Shown here: positions 7,391-15,228 of the stretch, piece by piece | Layout of the letters: each line of letters opens with the position of its first letter | How positions within the stretch are numbered: the first letter of the stretch is position 1 | NCBI GenBank assembly: GCA_965369325.1 | Contig: CBDUQI010000041.1 | Coordinates: forward strand, 1-34,564 | DNA length: 34,564 bases | From: CBDUQI01 sp965369325 | GTDB lineage: Bacteria; Pseudomonadota; Gammaproteobacteria; Steroidobacterales; JBCBZW01 | Direction: 5' to 3' | The notes under the pieces: model-generated | Database searches by the model: none | What the model saw: the letters and a program-made list of their open reading frames with translations, nothing else | What the model was told of the DNA's origin: nothing | Translations under genes and position numbers: made by a program

Positions 7391-10300
7391 ATGCAAGGTA
7401 AGAAAAAACGCCCCGCCTCAGCGAGTACCTCCGAGGCACCCAGACGACGCGCCGGCGACAGCCGTAGCGATCTGATCGCTGTGATCGTGGCACATGCCCA
7501 GTCACTCATCGACTCAGACCAGGTGCAGATGTCCTCTGCAACGTCCATTGCCGATGCGCTGGGCGCCTACTATCAGCACGCCTCCACCGAGGAGCTACAG
7601 GAGCGCGACCCGCAGCAACTGGCCGGCGCAGCGCTAGCACATCTGGCGTATGCCCGGGAGCGCACACCCGGCCATGCGAGCGTACGCGTATACAGCCCGG
7701 AGCAAGGCGCTAACGGCTGGGGCACCGCGCACACCGTCATCGAAACGGTCAACGACGACATGCCGTTTCTGGTCGATTCGCTGGGTGTCATCGTCGGCCG
7801 ATTGGGGCTGCGCGTGGAGCTCACCATCCACCCCGTGCTTCTAGTCAAGCGGGACAACAAAGGTCGCATGGGGCAGGTGCGGGCAAACGTGGCCAGCGAG
7901 CAACCGAGCAAGGGCTGGTATCGCGAATCGTTGGTGCAAATGCAGATCAGCCGCGAAACCGATGCAGAGGTGCTCAAGCGCCTAGTGGAGGAGATCCATC
8001 AGAGCATCGGCGATACCCGCGCTGCGGTGACGGACTGGCGCGCAATGCGCGAGATCATGAGTGAGGCGGCCGATGAACTGGCCGACGGCAGCTGCCCGGT
8101 GTCACGTCGACTGGTGAGCGAATCGGTGGAGCTGTTGCGGTGGATGGGCACGCATAATTTCACCTTCATCGGCTACCGCGAGTACCGCGTAAACGAGCTG
8201 GATGATGCCGTAGGTCCCCAGGCTAACTCCCCCAACGCAGACCTGAGCAGTGGCCTGGGCGTGCTGCGCGACCGCCCCCCGCCCGAGCTGGTCACGGCCG
8301 AGAGTGCACGTGCGGTGAATCGGCAACTCCAGTCGCGTGATCCGCTGACCATTACCAAAGCCAACCTGTTATCTAATGTGCACCGCCCGGGCCGCTACGA
8401 CTATGTGGGCGTCAAGCGCTACAACGAGCATGGTGAGGTGATTGGCGAGCGACGCTTCCTGGGGCACTTCACCTCCATTGCCTACAGCGGCAACCCACGC
8501 CAGTTACCGTACCTGGGCTACAAGATCGAGCAGGTGATCGAGCGCTCAGGACTGGACCCGATCAGCCATGCAGGCAAGAGCCTGTTGCACATTCTCGTTA
8601 ACCATCCGCGCGATGAGTTGTTTCAGGCCTCGGTGGAGGATCTGACCCGCATCGCCGAGGGCATCCGTAGCCTGCAGGAGCGCCAGCGCACCCGTATGTT
8701 CCTGCGCCGCGATGCCTTCCGACGGTTCATCTCCTGCATCATCTATGTCCCGCGCGACCGCTTTAACACGACGATCCGTACGCGCATTGAGCAGATCCTA
8801 ATGCAGCGCCTTGAAGGGCTTTCTGTCGAGACCCAGGTGCAGCTAACCGATTCGCGTCTGGCGCGCATCTACACCATCGTGCGCACCGAGCCGGATGTGG
8901 TAGTGAAAGTGCGGATCGAAGATGTACAACGGCGGATCGAAGATGCTGTGCGCAGTTGGGAAGATAGTGTGCTGGACAGCCTGCAGGAACGGCTGGGCGA
9001 ACAAACCAGCCACCAGCTGCACAGCCGCTTTGCCCACTACTTCCGTGCCGCCTACCGCGAAGATGTCACCCCGGCGGCCGCCGCCTACGACATCGAGCGC
9101 ATGGCCGCGCTGGGCGATGGTGATGAGTGTATTGAGATGAACCTGTACCGCCCGCCGCACGAGCAGTCCGAGCGCCTGCGCTTCAAGCTGGTGAAGCGCG
9201 GCTCTACAGTGCCCATCTCAGATGCCCTGCCGATGCTGGAGCACATGGGCCTGCGAGTGCTGAGTGAGCGCCCTTACCGGGTGCCGCTTCCCGCCGACCG
9301 CACCATGTGGATTCAGGATTTTGAAATGCTTCCGGATGGGGTAGCGGTGCCCGAGCCAGACGAGGTCACCGATATTTTCGAAGCCTGCTTTGAGCGCGTA
9401 TGGCGTGGCGAAGCAGAGGACGACGGGTTTAACCGCCTAGTGCTGGGCGCCCGACTGAGCTGGCGCGAGACCGCGCTAATCCGTGCCTACAGCCGCTACC
9501 TGCTGCAGACCGACCAGCCCTTCAGCCAGGATTACATGGAACAAGTGCTGGGGCGACATCCCAAAATCGCCCGCATGCTGGTTGAGCAGTTCGCGCTGCG
9601 CTTTGATCCGGCGCGGACCTCGCGCAAAGCCACCAGACAGAACGGCGAGATGGCACAAGCGCTGGACGCTGTTGCCAGTGCCGATGAAGACCGCATATTG
9701 CGCGCCTTCCTAGGTGCCATCAACGCCACTTTACGCACCAATTTCTATCAGCACGACAGTGATGGTCAGCCACTCGCCTACATCAGCTTCAAGCTCGATC
9801 CACAGCGTATTGCCGATTTGCCTGAGCCTCGACCGATGTTCGAAATATTTGTGTACTCCCCGGCGATGGAAGGGGTGCACCTGAGGACCGATAAAATTGC
9901 CCGCGGCGGGCTACGCTGGTCGGACCGGCGGGCGGATTTTCGTACCGAAGTGCTGGGCCTGATGAAAGCGCAGAAAGTGAAAAACACCCTCATTGTCCCG
10001 ATGGGCGCCAAGGGCGGTTTCGTGTGCAAGCGGCTGCCCGATGGCGATCGTGCCGCGGTCGGCAAAGAAGTCGTGCGCTGCTACAAATCCTTCATTCGCG
10101 GGCTGCTGGATATTACCGACAACATCCTTGACGGCGACCTGCGCCCACCGCAGAACGTCGTCTGTCTCGATCCACCCGACCCCTATCTAGTGGTGGCGGC
10201 CGACAAAGGCACCGCCACGTTCTCCGACACCGCCAACGAAGTGGCCGCCGAGTACGACTTCTGGCTAGGCGATGCGTTCGCCTCGGGTGGCTCTGCCGGT

Positions 10301-12304
10301 TACGATCACAAAGGGATGGGCATTACCGCCCGCGGTGGCTGGGAAGCCGTCAAGCGACACTTTCGCGAAACCGGGCTGGATATCCAGTCCGAGCCGTTCA
10401 CCGTCACCGGCATCGGCGATATGGGGGGCGATGTGTTTGGCAACGCCATGCTACTCTCGCCGCATATCCGACTGCAGGCGGCCTTTAACCACCTGCATAT
10501 CTTTATCGACCCTGATCCGGATATCGCTAGCACGTTTGCCGAACGCAAGCGCTTGTTCGAGGGGCCGCGCTCGGGTTGGGATGCCTACGACACCCGTCTG
10601 ATCTCAACCGGCGGCGGCGTGTTCGCGCGTGCCGACAAACATATTCCGCTGAGCACCCAGATGCGCAAAATGCTGGGCGTGGAAGCCGACAAGCTCACTC
10701 CCACCGAGCTTATTCGCGCCATTTTGATGATGCCGGTTGACCTGCTATGGAACGGCGGTATCGGCACCTATGTGAAAGCCGCTGGCGAATCGCATGCCGA
10801 GGTTGGCGACAGGGCCAATGACTTGCTGCGAGTAGACGGCCAGGCACTACGCTGCAAGGTATTGGGCGAAGGTGGCAACTTGGGTTTGACCCAGCGTGGG
10901 CGAATTGAATACGCCCTGGCGGGCGGGCGCCTTAACACCGATTTTATTGACAACTCGGCCGGCGTGGATTGCTCCGACCGCGAGGTGAACATCAAAATCC
11001 TGCTGGCCGCGCTCAGCGAAGCCGGTGATCTAGCGCGGGTGCAGCGAAATTCGCTGCTAGCAAAAATGACTGACGAAGTCGGACAGCTGGTCTTACGCAA
11101 CAACTACGTGCAGACACAGGCGATCAGCATCACCGAAACCCACGCAGCGGAACGGCTGGCCGAACACCAACACATCATCCGCATCCTGGAGCGCAGCGGT
11201 GAGCTCGATCGCCAGCTGGAATTTCTGCCAGACGCTGAGCAACTGGCAGAACGGCAAAAAGCGGGCAAAGGTCTGGTGCGTCCGGAACTGGCAATCCTGC
11301 TGGCTTACAGCAAAATCAGCCTCTACCGCGCGCTGGTCGATACGGACATTGCTGAGGATGCCTATTTCGCCGACGAGTTAAAGCGTTACTTCCCGCGCCC
11401 ACTCGCGCGCAAAGCCGAGCACTATATCCCCTCACATCGGTTGGCCAGCGAGATCATTGCCACGCAGGTCACCAATACGCTGGTCAATCGGATGGGCCTG
11501 GCCTTTTTCTGGCGCACCCGCGAGGAAACCGGCGCGGCACCGGCAGATATCGTGCGCAGTTTTTGCGCGGCCCTTACCGCGTTTGACATGCGTTCGCTGT
11601 GGGCGCAGATCGAGCGCCTGGACAACAAAGTCCCGGCCAGCGTGCAGTACGCCATGCTGAGCCAGTCTGCTCGCCTGCTGCGCCATGCCACCCAGTGGCT
11701 GCTGAACTCCCCTTATGGGGCGCAAACTGTAGGCAACACGGTAGAGCGCTACGCACAGGGCATCGGCGAGTTGCAAAACGCACTGGGCAAACTGGTAAGC
11801 AATCCCGACCGGAAACGATTGAGCGAAACTGCGGCGCTGTACACCCAGATTGGTGTGCCGAGCAAGTTGGCACGACGGCTGGCCAAGATGCACCCGATGT
11901 ACTCCGCCATGGATATCGTCGAAGTCGCCCATCAGGGCTCGATGACGCCCACCGATGTTGCACATATTTACTTTAATCTGGGCGAGGCGCTGTCGCTAAA
12001 CGATTTGCGTGATCAGAGCGACCGGCTGGAGGCCAGTGGCAAATGGCAGGCGATGGCGCGCACCAGCATGCGCGAGAGCCTGTATCGCCTGCAGCGGGAC
12101 CTGACCCGACAGGTCATCGACACCACGCAGGACCTGGCGCCCAAACAAGCTGTCGCGCACTGGCTGGAGGTCAACGCCAGCCGGGTACAACGCGTGCATG
12201 GCACATTGGGCGACATGCGCGAGGCCAACGCAAACGACTTCGCCTCGCTGTCGGTGGCGGTGCAGGAGATCCGCAAGCTGGCCGACCAGGGCGCCAACGC
12301 CTAA
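7391..12304 (+). CDS. gdhB: NAD-specific glutamate dehydrogenase, large (180 kDa) type
   Basis: This 1,637-residue protein belongs to the large bacterial NAD-GDH family. It catalyses oxidative deamination of glutamate to 2-oxoglutarate and ammonia and serves amino-acid catabolism. A long N-terminal regulatory half (about residues 30-800, with ACT-like parts such as DDMPFLVDSLGVIVGRLGL) precedes the catalytic core. The core shows GGLRWSDRRADFRTEVLGLM from about residue 839, the lysine-bearing VPMGAKGGFVCKRLP and FASGGSAGYDHKGMGITARG. The dinucleotide-binding segment VTGIGDMGGDVFGNAML starts near residue 1005. A helical C-terminal region follows. The ATG at 7391 is preferred over an in-frame GTG at 7331, which lies upstream of the TATAAT box. 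It is transcribed away from kynA, and both would feed on amino acids. Confidence 0.96.
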   Translation: MQGKKKRPASASTSEAPRRRAGDSRSDLIAVIVAHAQSLIDSDQVQMSSATSIADALGAYYQHASTEELQERDPQQLAGAALAHLAYARERTPGHASVRVYSPEQGANGWGTAHTVIETVNDDMPFLVDSLGVIVGRLGLRVELTIHPVLLVKRDNKGRMGQVRANVASEQPSKGWYRESLVQMQISRETDAEVLKRLVEEIHQSIGDTRAAVTDWRAMREIMSEAADELADGSCPVSRRLVSESVELLRWMGTHNFTFIGYREYRVNELDDAVGPQANSPNADLSSGLGVLRDRPPPELVTAESARAVNRQLQSRDPLTITKANLLSNVHRPGRYDYVGVKRYNEHGEVIGERRFLGHFTSIAYSGNPRQLPYLGYKIEQVIERSGLDPISHAGKSLLHILVNHPRDELFQASVEDLTRIAEGIRSLQERQRTRMFLRRDAFRRFISCIIYVPRDRFNTTIRTRIEQILMQRLEGLSVETQVQLTDSRLARIYTIVRTEPDVVVKVRIEDVQRRIEDAVRSWEDSVLDSLQERLGEQTSHQLHSRFAHYFRAAYREDVTPAAAAYDIERMAALGDGDECIEMNLYRPPHEQSERLRFKLVKRGSTVPISDALPMLEHMGLRVLSERPYRVPLPADRTMWIQDFEMLPDGVAVPEPDEVTDIFEACFERVWRGEAEDDGFNRLVLGARLSWRETALIRAYSRYLLQTDQPFSQDYMEQVLGRHPKIARMLVEQFALRFDPARTSRKATRQNGEMAQALDAVASADEDRILRAFLGAINATLRTNFYQHDSDGQPLAYISFKLDPQRIADLPEPRPMFEIFVYSPAMEGVHLRTDKIARGGLRWSDRRADFRTEVLGLMKAQKVKNTLIVPMGAKGGFVCKRLPDGDRAAVGKEVVRCYKSFIRGLLDITDNILDGDLRPPQNVVCLDPPDPYLVVAADKGTATFSDTANEVAAEYDFWLGDAFASGGSAGYDHKGMGITARGGWEAVKRHFRETGLDIQSEPFTVTGIGDMGGDVFGNAMLLSPHIRLQAAFNHLHIFIDPDPDIASTFAERKRLFEGPRSGWDAYDTRLISTGGGVFARADKHIPLSTQMRKMLGVEADKLTPTELIRAILMMPVDLLWNGGIGTYVKAAGESHAEVGDRANDLLRVDGQALRCKVLGEGGNLGLTQRGRIEYALAGGRLNTDFIDNSAGVDCSDREVNIKILLAALSEAGDLARVQRNSLLAKMTDEVGQLVLRNNYVQTQAISITETHAAERLAEHQHIIRILERSGELDRQLEFLPDAEQLAERQKAGKGLVRPELAILLAYSKISLYRALVDTDIAEDAYFADELKRYFPRPLARKAEHYIPSHRLASEIIATQVTNTLVNRMGLAFFWRTREETGAAPADIVRSFCAALTAFDMRSLWAQIERLDNKVPASVQYAMLSQSARLLRHATQWLLNSPYGAQTVGNTVERYAQGIGELQNALGKLVSNPDRKRLSETAALYTQIGVPSKLARRLAKMHPMYSAMDIVEVAHQGSMTPTDVAHIYFNLGEALSLNDLRDQSDRLEASGKWQAMARTSMRESLYRLQRDLTRQVIDTTQDLAPKQAVAHWLEVNASRVQRVHGTLGDMREANANDFASLSVAVQEIRKLADQGANA

Positions 12305-12488
12305 GGCAGGCGCAAGACACGCAACAAGGACCACACCGGACATAAGCGTTGGGCGAGGCGACACGGATCACCCGATGCTGCCCGGCAAGCCTGGCTATGG
12401 CGCGGATGTCTGCGCTCGACCTGCTTTGCTCTGGTTGCGTCGCGCACCGGGATTGTTTGGCGAGGGGGTTTTTGCGACCCGTCTGCTC

Positions 12489-12539
12489 GGTTAAGATAAC
12501 CAAATCGAATATAAATATACCAATATCGTATTTTGAGGT
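12489..12539 (+). promoter_or_regulatory. AT-rich control region with dyad, upstream of cysteine dioxygenase
   Basis: A perfect dyad GGTTA-AGA-TAACC spans 12489-12501. An AT-rich tract follows, carrying TATAAA and two related blocks, CCAAATCGAATAT and CCAATATCGTAT. The ribosome binding site GAGGT is at 12535-12539, seven bases before the GTG start. The sharp AT-richness against GC-rich surroundings suggests a promoter with a possible operator. Bases 12305-12488, between the gdhB stop and the dyad, hold nothing recognisable. Confidence 0.45.
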
Positions 12540-12546
12540 AGAAGCC

Positions 12547-13095
12547 GTGAGTTTGCCCGCACTGATTGAATCCCTGAATGCCGCCGTCAGCCATAAGGAG
12601 ACTGGCCAAGTCGTTGAGGGAATTAGAAAAATCCTTTGTGAATGCGTCCGCGATGATACAGTAGACCTACCGGGCGACTGTTACGAGGCCTGTTCCGAGC
12701 ACTACGCCCGCCGGCTGTTGCACCAAAGCGACGAGCACGGCTATTCGGTCGTTGCTATGACCTGGGGTCCCGGACAGGGCACACCCATCCATGATCACTC
12801 CGGCCTGTGGTGCGTTGAGGGCATCTGGTCTGGCGAGATCGAGGTGGTCCAGTATGAGTTGCTGGGCGTGGACGGCGAGCGGTACAACTTTGAGCAGCGC
12901 GGTTGCATGCAGGCCTGCGTCGGCTCTGCTGGCAGCCTGATACCGCCACACGAGTACCATACCATCGCGAATGCGACGGAGCAGCCAGCGATCTCAATTC
13001 ATGTGTACGGCGGCGACATGAAGTGCTGCAATACTTTCGCTCCGGTGGGCGATGGCTGGTTCGTTCGCGAGGAACGTCAACTCGGGTTCGACTAG
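12547..13095 (+). CDS. Cysteine dioxygenase family protein (cupin)
   Basis: This 182-residue cupin resembles type I cysteine dioxygenase, which oxidises L-cysteine to cysteine sulfinate with a non-haem iron. Iron ligands are read as His82, His84 (IHDHSG) and His138 (EYHTI). Ser150-x-His152-x-Tyr154 (SIHVY) matches the mammalian Ser153-His155-Tyr157 triad. Cys89 stands five residues after His84, the same spacing as Cys93 after His88 in mammalian enzymes, where Cys93 is crosslinked to Tyr157. Bacterial family members often lack this cysteine. The GTG at 12547 is chosen because GAGGT lies seven bases upstream; an in-frame ATG at 12349 would add 66 residues without similarity. A related thiol such as 3-mercaptopropionate remains a possible substrate. 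Confidence 0.82.
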   Translation: MSLPALIESLNAAVSHKETGQVVEGIRKILCECVRDDTVDLPGDCYEACSEHYARRLLHQSDEHGYSVVAMTWGPGQGTPIHDHSGLWCVEGIWSGEIEVVQYELLGVDGERYNFEQRGCMQACVGSAGSLIPPHEYHTIANATEQPAISIHVYGGDMKCCNTFAPVGDGWFVREERQLGFD

Positions 13096-13111
13096 GACCT
13101 GCTTCGCCGCG

Positions 13112-13942
13112 CTACAGGTAATTGGCCAGTTGATGTCGGGTGGCGGCCCACACATCGGCGGCCAGTGACGTGTCGCTCGCAGCCGCCGATACCGGCGCCC
13201 TTTTGCAATCGACAAAGTACTCGCCGGTAGTACCCGCCAGTTCCGCCGCATCCGCCAGGTAAACGGACGTGCGTGCCCCCGCCTTCACGCTGGCCCCACC
13301 GATACCGCCAAACCCCTCACGCAACAACTTGGTGCCGACAACGCCCGGGTGCAGAGAATTGGAGGTGAGCACATCCGCCGGATTGTGCGCGGCCAGCTGA
13401 CGTGCGAACAGTACATTGGCCAATTTTGACGCGCAGTACGCGTCGTAGCCGCTCCAGCTGCCCGCCAGCGCCAGATCGTTCGGGTCGACAGCGCCCGAGG
13501 CATGGGTCATGGAACTCACCGTGACGATGCGCGCTGGCGCACCGGCCCGCAGCGTTTGCATTAAATGGTGAGTGAGCAAAAACGGCGCAAAGTGATTCAC
13601 TGCCATTGTCATCTCGAAACCATCCGCATTCTCGCGCCGCTCACTGGCGTAAATGCCGGCATTGTTCACCAGTACCTGCAGTGTGTCCGTGGCCTGGCTC
13701 ACCTGCCGCGCTAGCGCGCACACCTGGGACATATCACTAAAATCACCCCACACGGCGGTGCTCTTGCCCGCACTGGCAGTGATGGCCTCAGCGGCTCGTT
13801 GTGCCTTGGGCTGGGTGCGCCCGTGCACCAGCACGTGGTGGCCGTGCTCAGCGAGTTCGCGAGCGGTCTGCGCACCGATGCCATCTGTGGCGCCGGTCAC
13901 CAGCACGGTGCTTATGCGGTTAGCGGTACTCATGCCGCTCAT
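13112..13942 (-). CDS. Short-chain dehydrogenase/reductase (SDR)
   Basis: A classical SDR of 276 residues. The Rossmann nucleotide-binding motif TGATDGIG is at residues 16-23 and NNAG at 93-96. The catalytic serine is in TVSSMTH (about 143-144), and Tyr169-x3-Lys173 is in YCASK. An arginine in the early loop (HGRTQP) suggests NADP(H). The segment LHPGVVGTKLLREGFGG resembles retinol dehydrogenase/WWOX-like SDRs, which are broad in substrate. The start at 13942 has AGG six bases upstream; a second ATG at 13933 (MSTANR) is nearly as good. It is convergent with the cysteine dioxygenase gene, only 16 bases between stops and no visible terminator. The substrate cannot be deduced. Confidence 0.88.
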   Translation of the reverse strand: MSGMSTANRISTVLVTGATDGIGAQTARELAEHGHHVLVHGRTQPKAQRAAEAITASAGKSTAVWGDFSDMSQVCALARQVSQATDTLQVLVNNAGIYASERRENADGFEMTMAVNHFAPFLLTHHLMQTLRAGAPARIVTVSSMTHASGAVDPNDLALAGSWSGYDAYCASKLANVLFARQLAAHNPADVLTSNSLHPGVVGTKLLREGFGGIGGASVKAGARTSVYLADAAELAGTTGEYFVDCKRAPVSAAASDTSLAADVWAATRHQLANYL

Positions 13943-13984
13943 CTTAACCTGTTCGATGCGCGATTCGAAATACGCAGCGCAGAC

Positions 13985-14012
13985 AAAAACGCCGCCCCTA
14001 AGTTGGGGCGGC
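13985..14012 (-). terminator. Intrinsic terminator (minus strand) after the PEP-CTERM gene
   Basis: GCCGCCCC (13991-13998) and GGGGCGGC (14005-14012) form a perfect 8-bp GC stem with a 6-base loop. Read on the minus strand it is followed by G and then five T (A5 at 13985-13989 on +). It ends transcription from the PEP-CTERM gene before the SDR gene. Between it and the PEP-CTERM stop (14013-14184) there are two short perfect dyads, GGGAAT-A-ATTCCC at 14032-14044 and CGGCTT-C-AAGCCG at 14052-14064, and a T-rich tract at about 14116-14146. Their role is unknown. Confidence 0.8.
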
Positions 14013-14184
14013 AAGTCACATGCTCTCAGGAGGGAATAATTCCCAGGATGTCGGCTTCAAGCCGCTTCTTGTTTTGATCGAAGCTTCAGATGTGGCAAGT
14101 GGACGGCAGCAGTATTGTTATTCTTGTTCATCTTGTTCTTATTCGCCTGCTGCCGCCCGGTCATGTGCCAGATCGTTCTGTAGA

Positions 14185-14955
14185 TCAGGCGCCGGCTACC
14201 GGCTGAAACTGACGACGACGGCGAGCGGTCACAGTAAATCCAAGTAACCCCAACGTTAGAAGTGCAAGCGATGAAGGCTCGGGCACGTGCACCGTAAATA
14301 GGAAGTCGCTACAGCAACCGTTCACCGAACCGCCCCAGCTTTGGCCGTTGTCCGCGCTGTAGTCCAGCCAGCCCCAGGCCGACACGCCGCGATGACCACG
14401 ATGGCCGTTGCCGTCTGCGCCATCACCCATGCGGAAGCTCATGTTCTCCCCGTTCGCATGGTCACGCAGCAGCCAGGTGGTTGCTGAGGAGCGATCAGAG
14501 ATGTTTGACAGGCCGCTGATGGTGCCAAAGTTCGCGAAGTTATCGCGCACCATGACATCTTCCACACCGGCGTCCTGATAGGCGGGGTCCTGCGGATCGT
14601 AGTCGCCGGTCCGCTGGACCGAGGTGCCGAAAAAGAAGTCGAGGGTAAACAGCTGACCATCCAGGTAGTGATCGCCGTTGTCTTTACCACCCCAGGTGGT
14701 GCCGAAGATGTGAATACCCTGCTCGCTGTAATCCATCATCATGTCGCTGCGACCATCGCTGAAATTGAAGGTATAAACCCCCTCGTCAATCAGGTTATCC
14801 AGGCGCAGACCGTAGGCCGGCGGTGCCTGGCTACCGGAGTGATGACTCCCGATGCGATACTCGCCATAGGGAATGGCCGACGCGGAAGTGGCGAAGGTGA
14901 CGGACAGTGCAAGTGAGCAGATGGTAAAGGCGGTGGTACGTAGTCGCTGAAGCAT
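14185..14955 (-). CDS. PEP-CTERM sorting-domain exported protein
   Basis: This is a 256-residue secreted protein. It begins with a clear signal peptide (MLQRLRTTAFTICSLALSVT, cleavage likely after SASA near residue 27). It ends with a PEP-CTERM signal from about residue 224: VPEPSS, a hydrophobic stretch, then an RRRR cluster. In PEP-CTERM systems the tail is recognised by exosortase in the inner membrane, usually in bacteria that make an extracellular polysaccharide. No exosortase gene is in this window. The middle part is rich in Gly, Asp and aromatic residues and I do not recognise a domain. AAAGGAA lies just upstream of the ATG at 14955. A longer frame (start at 15150) is rejected because the sigma-54 promoter lies inside it. 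Confidence 0.9.
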   Translation of the reverse strand: MLQRLRTTAFTICSLALSVTFATSASAIPYGEYRIGSHHSGSQAPPAYGLRLDNLIDEGVYTFNFSDGRSDMMMDYSEQGIHIFGTTWGGKDNGDHYLDGQLFTLDFFFGTSVQRTGDYDPQDPAYQDAGVEDVMVRDNFANFGTISGLSNISDRSSATTWLLRDHANGENMSFRMGDGADGNGHRGHRGVSAWGWLDYSADNGQSWGGSVNGCCSDFLFTVHVPEPSSLALLTLGLLGFTVTARRRRQFQPVAGA

Positions 14956-14996
14956 TTCGATTCCTTTCGAATGATGATTCCGTTTGCTGTAGCAGG

Positions 14997-15012
14997 AGCA
15001 AGTCCTGTGCCA
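14997..15012 (-). promoter_or_regulatory. Sigma-54 (RpoN) promoter of the PEP-CTERM gene
   Basis: On the minus strand the sequence is TGGCACAGGACTTGCT: invariant GG, ten bases, invariant GC, with full TGGCAC and TTGC -24/-12 boxes. Transcription would begin at about 14986, leaving a leader of about 30 bases with the ribosome binding site before the start at 14955. It differs from the fliK promoter in this window at only two of sixteen positions. An enhancer-binding protein (FleQ, FleR or a PrsR-type regulator) would be needed. Confidence 0.85.
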
Positions 15013-15144
15013 ATACAACAAATACCCTCTACAACAAAGACTTACCAAGGTGCTGTCATAACCTGATGCCGCCGTTGTAAATCCACCCGACAGCCGCCGC
15101 CTCGTTATGACCAGCGGATGCCGGTTCGGGCAACTGCGCTCGTA

Positions 15145-15160
15145 TGGCAAAGCATCAGCG
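15145..15160 (+). promoter_or_regulatory. Weaker sigma-54-like promoter upstream of the VCBS gene
   Basis: TGGCAAAGCATCAGCG has GG-N10-GC and a good TGGCA -24 box, but CAGC replaces TTGC at -12. The start site would be near 15171, 58 bases before the VCBS gene. It is divergent from the PEP-CTERM promoter, about 130 bp away. Confidence 0.35.
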
Positions 15161-15228
15161 GCAGTGCTATCAAGATCGTTGGAAAATCAAACGCCCCGAG
15201 ATGAGTTGAGCGATGCGAAGGAGGAACG

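Noticed and set aside
7237..7548. N-terminal extension of kynA by 104 codons
   Set aside because: The extension has no family similarity, runs through the gdhB start region, and the usual tryptophan dioxygenase length fits the ATG at 7236.
12349..12546. Longer form of the cysteine dioxygenase
   Set aside because: The added 66 residues have no similarity, and a good ribosome site stands before the GTG at 12547.
14956..15150. Longer PEP-CTERM frame starting at 15150
   Set aside because: It would place the signal peptide 66 residues inside the protein and lies across the sigma-54 promoter.
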